Below the pieces are notes generated by a model. That model was not told the origin of the DNA and ran no database searches. It worked only from the letters and a program-made list of their open reading frames with translations. Positions 17,772 to 22,140 of a DNA stretch of 22,140 nt are shown piece after piece. The DNA comes from Chara braunii (taxonomy: Eukaryota > Streptophyta > Charophyceae > Charales > Characeae). Both the position numbers and the translations under genes were made by a program. Location of the stretch: assembly GCA_003427395.1 (NCBI GenBank), contig BFEA01000146.1:1162367-1184506 (forward strand), given 5' to 3'. Position 1 is the first letter of the stretch. Every line of letters starts with the position of its first letter.

Positions 17772-20561
17772 GGGCTGGTCTGTCTATATGACAATAGGAT
17801 TAAGGCTCCTTTGTATGCAGAGGCCGTGATAGGGGTGTGCATATTCTGAGTTGGTCAGGCGAGTCCCGTCTAGTTGTATATATATAGGTGGCGGTGTGTG
17901 ATCGGCATGAGCTTTATGTGTGATACGGTCTAGGGGATGAGACTTAGTTGTATGATATCTACGACATACGTGACTTGCATTTTCAGTTGTGTGATTCAGA
18001 TAATCTTACTTGTACCTCTGAGTAGGTTCTGAGAGTCCATGACACTTGGGACGTGATTTTATCCTGTGGGGTGAGGCAGTAGAGTGAGTACTTGAGTGTT
18101 TTCGGGGCAGGCATTCTTGTTCCCAAATACACCCTACGAGTTGTGTGTTGAGGGTTTGAGTTGAGTGTCGTGTTGAGACTTGAGGGAGATATTTTGCTCC
18201 CGAGTATATTTTGATTCCACCCTCTGTGGGATTTACTCTTGGGACGGCCACGATCACTCTCACACGTGTGGTTTTATCCCAATGAATGAGGTCTTTGTGT
18301 GACAGATGTGTGGGATGCATCTCATGTATGTGTATTATGTGATTGTGATTGCCGTCTACTCTTTGGTATACTTGTGCGGCCTGCCCATGGGCTGGCGGAA
18401 CGGCCGGGTATAAGAGGAGGCAGCGCGGTCGTTTTGTGACAGATGTATGAGGACCCTGAGGGGTCTTGCGAGCCTATAAGGCTCGGATGCTTACCATGCC
18501 GAATGTTTATGGCTGAGCTGTGAAAGGGGACCCATAAGCTGGCCCCTTAGTTTGAGTTGTTTTGCGTTTAAGTTGGGGAGGCGGCCCACAAGAAGGCTCC
18601 TCAGTTGAGTTGTTAATTGAGACCCCTCGGACTTGGGAAGGTGGGGAAGTTGTCTATTGACGGCAGTGTAACCCAGGTCACGTGATAGTCCATCCTGTAT
18701 AGAGAGAGGTGGCTGGGAGGCCTGTTGAGAGAGACCCCCTTCATGTGAAAAATGGGTGATAGATTTAAGGACATGGTAAGCAATGTTTGAATGATAAAGT
18801 CTGACGAGAGGAACCAGGGTTACGAGTTGGAATCATGGGTGGAACTGAGAAGGTCGCAAGTCAGTGCATAAAGATGTCGTGGGATGTGTGGCCTGCTGTC
18901 TCTGATCAAGTCAGTAGGCCACGGCCTCGTGTGAGTCAAACGGTGAAATTGTTTCTGCTTGTGAGAAGGGGCCGTGCCCTCTATGTTGTCCCATAGGGGA
19001 CTGGTAAATACCCTTAAAAGTGGGGCGGGTCCCTGCGTCGTCCCACAGTGGCCCTGTGAGTTGTTTTGCGACGCACCGCCTAGACACCTATGCTAATCCT
19101 AAGGCATTTTGAGAAATACCAAGCTAAACGGTAAAGGTTAGCACCTCTAGGGCGTAACCCCTATTGGATGGCTGCAAGCCAGCACAACCTGGCTGCGGGC
19201 CCACGCCTACCAACAGGGTAAAAGTTTAAGGGGTTATGCACGCCCCAGGGAAATTACTTCGTTGGGATGGCGGGGGATACGAGTCGAGTCGTTTGGGCGC
19301 CCTGATTGAATGCCTATCAGGAGAAAACCTATCGTTGCATAACCAACAAAGGGACTGCCGCTAAGACAACAATGCGGTAGGCCGTAGATCTGGCTCGATC
19401 AACCAGGCTATGGTGGGCCAGAATGAAGACCTAGCATTTTTGTACTAGACTGCAGAAAGAGCCGAGAGGAGATTTACGTGTATATATATATAGGCTTGAT
19501 TGTGAGGACTTTCGCAAGGGCGGCGAGAGTGCCTTTTGAGGTCTCGTCTAAGGTCCGCGTCCCCGTATGACTCTGCTTACAAGAGAGAGTCTAACTGGGA
19601 CACCCCAACGAAAAGTCGGCGTTCGTCTAGGACGAAGGGGGGGGGGACGGTTTGAGGTGGCCCTTGGAACTTATGCTGTAGTATTGATGCGTAATACACC
19701 TCCGTTCTAGAGTCAGGACAACGGAAACCCAGGTTGAAATCCTGGCAGCATATAGTTATGTTGGCATGGAATGTTGGAGGCCCCAACCCTCTGTCTGTCG
19801 GCTAATCGGAATTGGTTCCGCCCTCGTCAACATTTTGGAGTGTGAATGAATTTGTAGCCTTCTGATTTGGCGTAGTGACGGGGACGTCGCTTAATATAGT
19901 CTGGTAGGCTGTCGGCGCGAATACCCTTACAAGGGTATCCGCAATGGTTTTTGTAAATGATAGAAAAAAGAAAAAAAATGGGTTTGGTCGGTATAAGTCG
20001 GGCGAGGTACGGCCGCGTCCGGGACCCGTCCTGACTAAGCTAGAAGGTATGTGGGCGCGCAGTTTTAAGGCGCGCGTGTGATTTTTCTGGTTAAGGGAGC
20101 GGCCGGTCTAGTCCACCGACCTGGGCCGTGCTGCGGTTTTTGTTTAGGGGATTAAAGACGTTCTTGGGTGGTGTGCGAGGCCGACGGTAGGGATGACGCG
20201 CCGGTAGGTGCGCCGGTTGGCCGCGATGGGGTCTAAGTAGGCTGGCATGAGTGTCGGGCGTTCGCGCGCCGGTTGAAGGTGGGAAAGGAGGGCCTAGGCT
20301 GTTTTTCCCAGGCCTGGGCACGGTGCGGCACCACTTCATATTGAAGCTCGCGCTTTGCTGTACTAGGCTTGCGCTTAGCCCTATAGGTTACGGCGTTGGG
20401 CTACTACTACAGGGACTCAGGGATCGAGGCCAGGAGGCGTCAGTGCAGCAGCGGCGGAGCATCATGGCGGGAATTGAGGGGGTTGAGGGCTCGACGAGGC
20501 TATCCCCCTTCAGTTTTGTTGGTGGGTGCTACAACGGACCCGACCTACGGAACCGGTAGGG
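17772..20561 (+). other. Long 3' non-coding region between second gag and 3' LTR
   Basis: No supported coding region in 2.8 kb. Visible structure: short TA runs near 17876 and 19480; palindrome GCCTGCCCATGGGCTGGC with one T:T mismatch pair (18379-18396); hairpins at 18452-18465, 18469-18485, 18524-18548 and 18578-18602; a 9-base inverted repeat GGTTATGCA/TGCATAACC (19232-19344); ten G (19637-19646); hairpin ATACCCTT/AAGGGTAT (19921-19938); an A-rich purine tract (19961-19982). TATAAG at 18409 could be a TATA box but nothing downstream supports it. No clear polypurine tract touches the LTR start at 20562; the bases before it are ggaaccggtaggg. Confidence 0.6.
18524..18602 (+). repeat. Two tandem hairpin units, part of a three-copy family
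   Basis: Unit 1 pairs AAGGGG-a-CC with GGCCCCTT around loop CATAAGCT (18524-18548). Unit 2 pairs GAGG-c-GGCC with GGCTCCTC around loop CACAAGAA (18578-18602, one G:T pair). Each is followed by a gttgagttgtt-like tail. A third related stretch (gtcccacagtggccc then gagttgttttgcg) is at about 19033-19073, sharing the 13-base tail with unit 1. The stems are different but pair, and the loops share an AAG core similar to the CCATAAGATTGG core of the 5' array. Confidence 0.5.
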
Positions 20562-22140
20562 TGTTAGCAGTCCCACTCCGTCTTTAGGATCTTTTACATA
20601 TATATGTATAAGTTATTTTACGTTATTTTTTTTGTTTTGTTTCTTTATTTCTATTTATTGTTCTCATTATTATCCACGGTCCCGTTCTGATTCAAGGGGC
20701 GCGGTATCACGGCTGGCGGTCCGAACTTGGAAGAGCCACGGGTGGGGTACCACCTCGATTTGGTCCTCGAGGCATTCGGTAGTCCCCGGCGGGGAGGGTG
20801 AGGAGAGGATCTGGTCGCGGGTCCCGCCCGGGTTAGGCGAGGCCAGGAGCGAGTGGCGGGGCTGGCCAGCCGGCGTAGCACGGTTAGGGGAGGGGTGATA
20901 GTGTAGCGGAGTGGCGGGCGTCGTGGGAAGCAAACGGACTCGGGCTCGGTATTGCGCCGAGGGTACCCGGTGGCAAAAGGGGGGCCAGAGGGACAGTGCG
21001 CGCAGCACCGGGATCGTGGGGACAGACAGGTCGGGCGGAGCCCAGCGGGTGCGACAGGGTACTAAGCCCGGGCGGCAGTTTTGACTGGGCCACGGCGGCA
21101 GAGACGAGCGGAGGCGACAGCAGCGAGCTGGTTGGAGAGTGGCGGAGCTCGTTGTGCAGGAAGAGGGTCTGGCCTCGGGTCACGCCGGGTTCAAGCGAGA
21201 GCGGTAGTGAAAAGGGGAGCTGGCCAGCGGGCGCGGTCCTTTTGCGGGGGCGGATGGATAAAGTTGGGGAGGCCGATACCCGGGTGTTTGACTACGACAT
21301 TTGAGTACTGCCCGACCGATTGCTCGGCGCTCGGGGCACCGGTGGTTGGGCAGCGAGGAGTTGAGGTTGACGACAACCAGGAGGGGAGATGAATCGGGGC
21401 GCATTTTTGCGCGGAATTCGTTAGGAGAAATGACGATGGAAGGATGAGTCGGACGGAGCCCAAAGGTTGCAGCGCCCTCGATCCTAAACAGAATCGAGAG
21501 GGGAGAGAGGCGAGGTGGGGGTTTTCGAACGAGGCGACATCGATAATAATGATACTTTTACTGATATGTTAGTTAGTTAGGCAGTTAGTAGGATTGAACC
21601 TGCGCGGAGTCATAACGAAGTGGGAGGAGCGGTCGAGGCGACTGGAAATTTTGCGTGTCGAAAGGTTTCGACAGTCGGGGCAGTCAATAGAGATGTGGCT
21701 TGCGCTAAATGCTATCGGGAAAGGGGTGAACCCGGGTGCGGATATAGGTAAGGTGCACGTGGAGTAGAGGGTGGTGGAAGAGGCATTGGGGAAGGCCACG
21801 GGGGTAGCGGAGCAGTAACGGGGGCGGGCGAACGGGGATGGTACCTGGCGCAGGGCATACAAGGGGCCATGACGAGTGACAGCGTAGGCAGCGGGCACGA
21901 ACGGGGTGAGAAAGCGAGCGCTGGCGGATGGTTGCTCGNCNCNGACCAGAGGCAACGAAGGGGGTAGGATGTGCCTGGGCAGGTAGTCGCGGTAGGTACA
22001 TCCGTGAGAGAGGGGGCTGGGCGAAGGTAGTGACGGGGCGGAGTGCTAAGGAAAAGAAGCGAGGCGGAGTAAGGAGCAACCGGCAGTGATACGAGACTGA
22101 ATGTGCATGCCAGGTGTGCACAGACAGAGGAGGGGAGGTT
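20562..22140 (+). repeat. 3' LTR, truncated by the window end
   Basis: Starts TGTTAGCAG and follows the 5' copy (612-2193) base for base apart from scattered, mostly transition, differences and a few one-base indels. The same motifs recur in order: T-rich opening, purine-rich GC block, a gttgaggttgacgacaac segment, gttagttagttaggcagttag and GTCGAAAGGTTTCGAC. The last is a perfect 7+2+7 inverted repeat here (21657-21672) but has one mismatch in the 5' copy. Three N bases lie at 21939-21943. The end of the LTR and the right target-site duplication are outside the window. Confidence 0.88.

Larger units (their letters stand above)
612..22140 (+). mobile_element. Giant Ty3/gypsy LTR retrotransposon, right end cut by window
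   Basis: Direct repeats starting TGTTAGCAG at 612 and 20562 flank a gag, protease, RT, RNase H, integrase series in the order typical of Ty3/gypsy elements (integrase last). The distance between LTR starts is 19,950 bases, far above the usual 5-12 kb. The extra length comes from a roughly 4.5-6 kb non-coding leader, an additional Gag-like gene of 2.9 kb after integrase, and a 2.8 kb non-coding 3' region. All recognisable genes are on the plus strand. Every coding module carries stops or frameshifts, so this copy is not autonomous. A nested insertion of one element in another cannot be excluded, but I see no second pol and no second LTR pair inside. Confidence 0.9.

Noticed and set aside
18409-18414. 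TATAAG as a promoter in the 3' region
   Set aside because: Nothing transcribed is recognisable downstream before the 3' LTR, and a single hexamer is too weak.
18800-18820. CTGACGAG as a hammerhead ribozyme core
   Set aside because: The GAAA box and stem II are missing in the required positions.
19961-19982. A-rich purine run as the polypurine tract
   Set aside because: It ends about 580 bases before the LTR start at 20562, whereas a polypurine tract should touch the LTR. No repeat boundary is seen here.
1-22140. CRISPR array, bacterial insertion sequence, tRNA or rRNA gene
   Set aside because: No regular direct repeat with uniform spacers, no bacterial transposase, and no convincing A/B box pair or rRNA core was seen on either strand. 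The TAAGAT array has irregular spacing and unrelated spacers of eukaryotic retroelement context.

Overview
The window is almost entirely one very large, decayed LTR retrotransposon of the Ty3/gypsy (Metaviridae) type, in plus orientation, from a eukaryotic nuclear genome. Grounds: a 1.58 kb direct repeat at both ends in the same orientation (612-2193 and 20562-22140, the second cut by the window edge), and between them gag, zinc knuckle, aspartic protease, reverse transcriptase, RNase H and DD35E integrase in the Ty3 order. The organism is probably a charophyte alga, and my recollection of related integrase and gag-like proteins suggests Chara braunii. That is recall, not a search, and should be treated as a guess.

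Layout: 1-611 is flanking DNA. 612-2193 is the verified part of the 5' LTR, whose true 3' end is not resolved. 2194-8197 is a 6 kb non-coding stretch (LTR remainder plus leader). It contains a TATA-like box and an AATAAA signal near 3.7-3.8 kb, an array of ten related hairpins with a constant TAAGAT loop (3926-4754), three copies of a 118-base structured repeat (5047-5355), a (TA)17 microsatellite, a hairpin-dense GC-richer domain (6200-7597) and a candidate leader intron (7598-8167). 8198-14689 is gag-pol, apparently a single polyprotein in origin, now split by five in-frame stops and about five frameshifts. 14690-14878 contains a good candidate splice acceptor. 14879-17771 is a second, separate Gag-like protein downstream of pol, with a capsid-like domain, acidic proline-rich linker, long coiled coil and an intact CCHC zinc knuckle; it is also broken by stops and frameshifts. 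17772-20561 is a 2.8 kb non-coding 3' region with more hairpins. 20562 onward is the 3' LTR.

How the parts would have worked together: the 5' gag and pol modules supply particle, protease, RT/RNase H and integrase. The 3' module looks like a second structural protein, probably made from a spliced subgenomic RNA, the position an envelope gene takes in retroviruses. The two most unusual items are this second Gag-like gene and the TAAGAT hairpin array. In the array, stems change by compensatory substitutions while the loop stays fixed and spacers diverge, which suggests selection on RNA (or cruciform) structure.

Limits: isolated N bases are concentrated in 3660-5900, so some frameshifts may be assembly errors. 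No alignment or database search was possible. LTR identity (roughly 95%) is judged from sampled stretches only.
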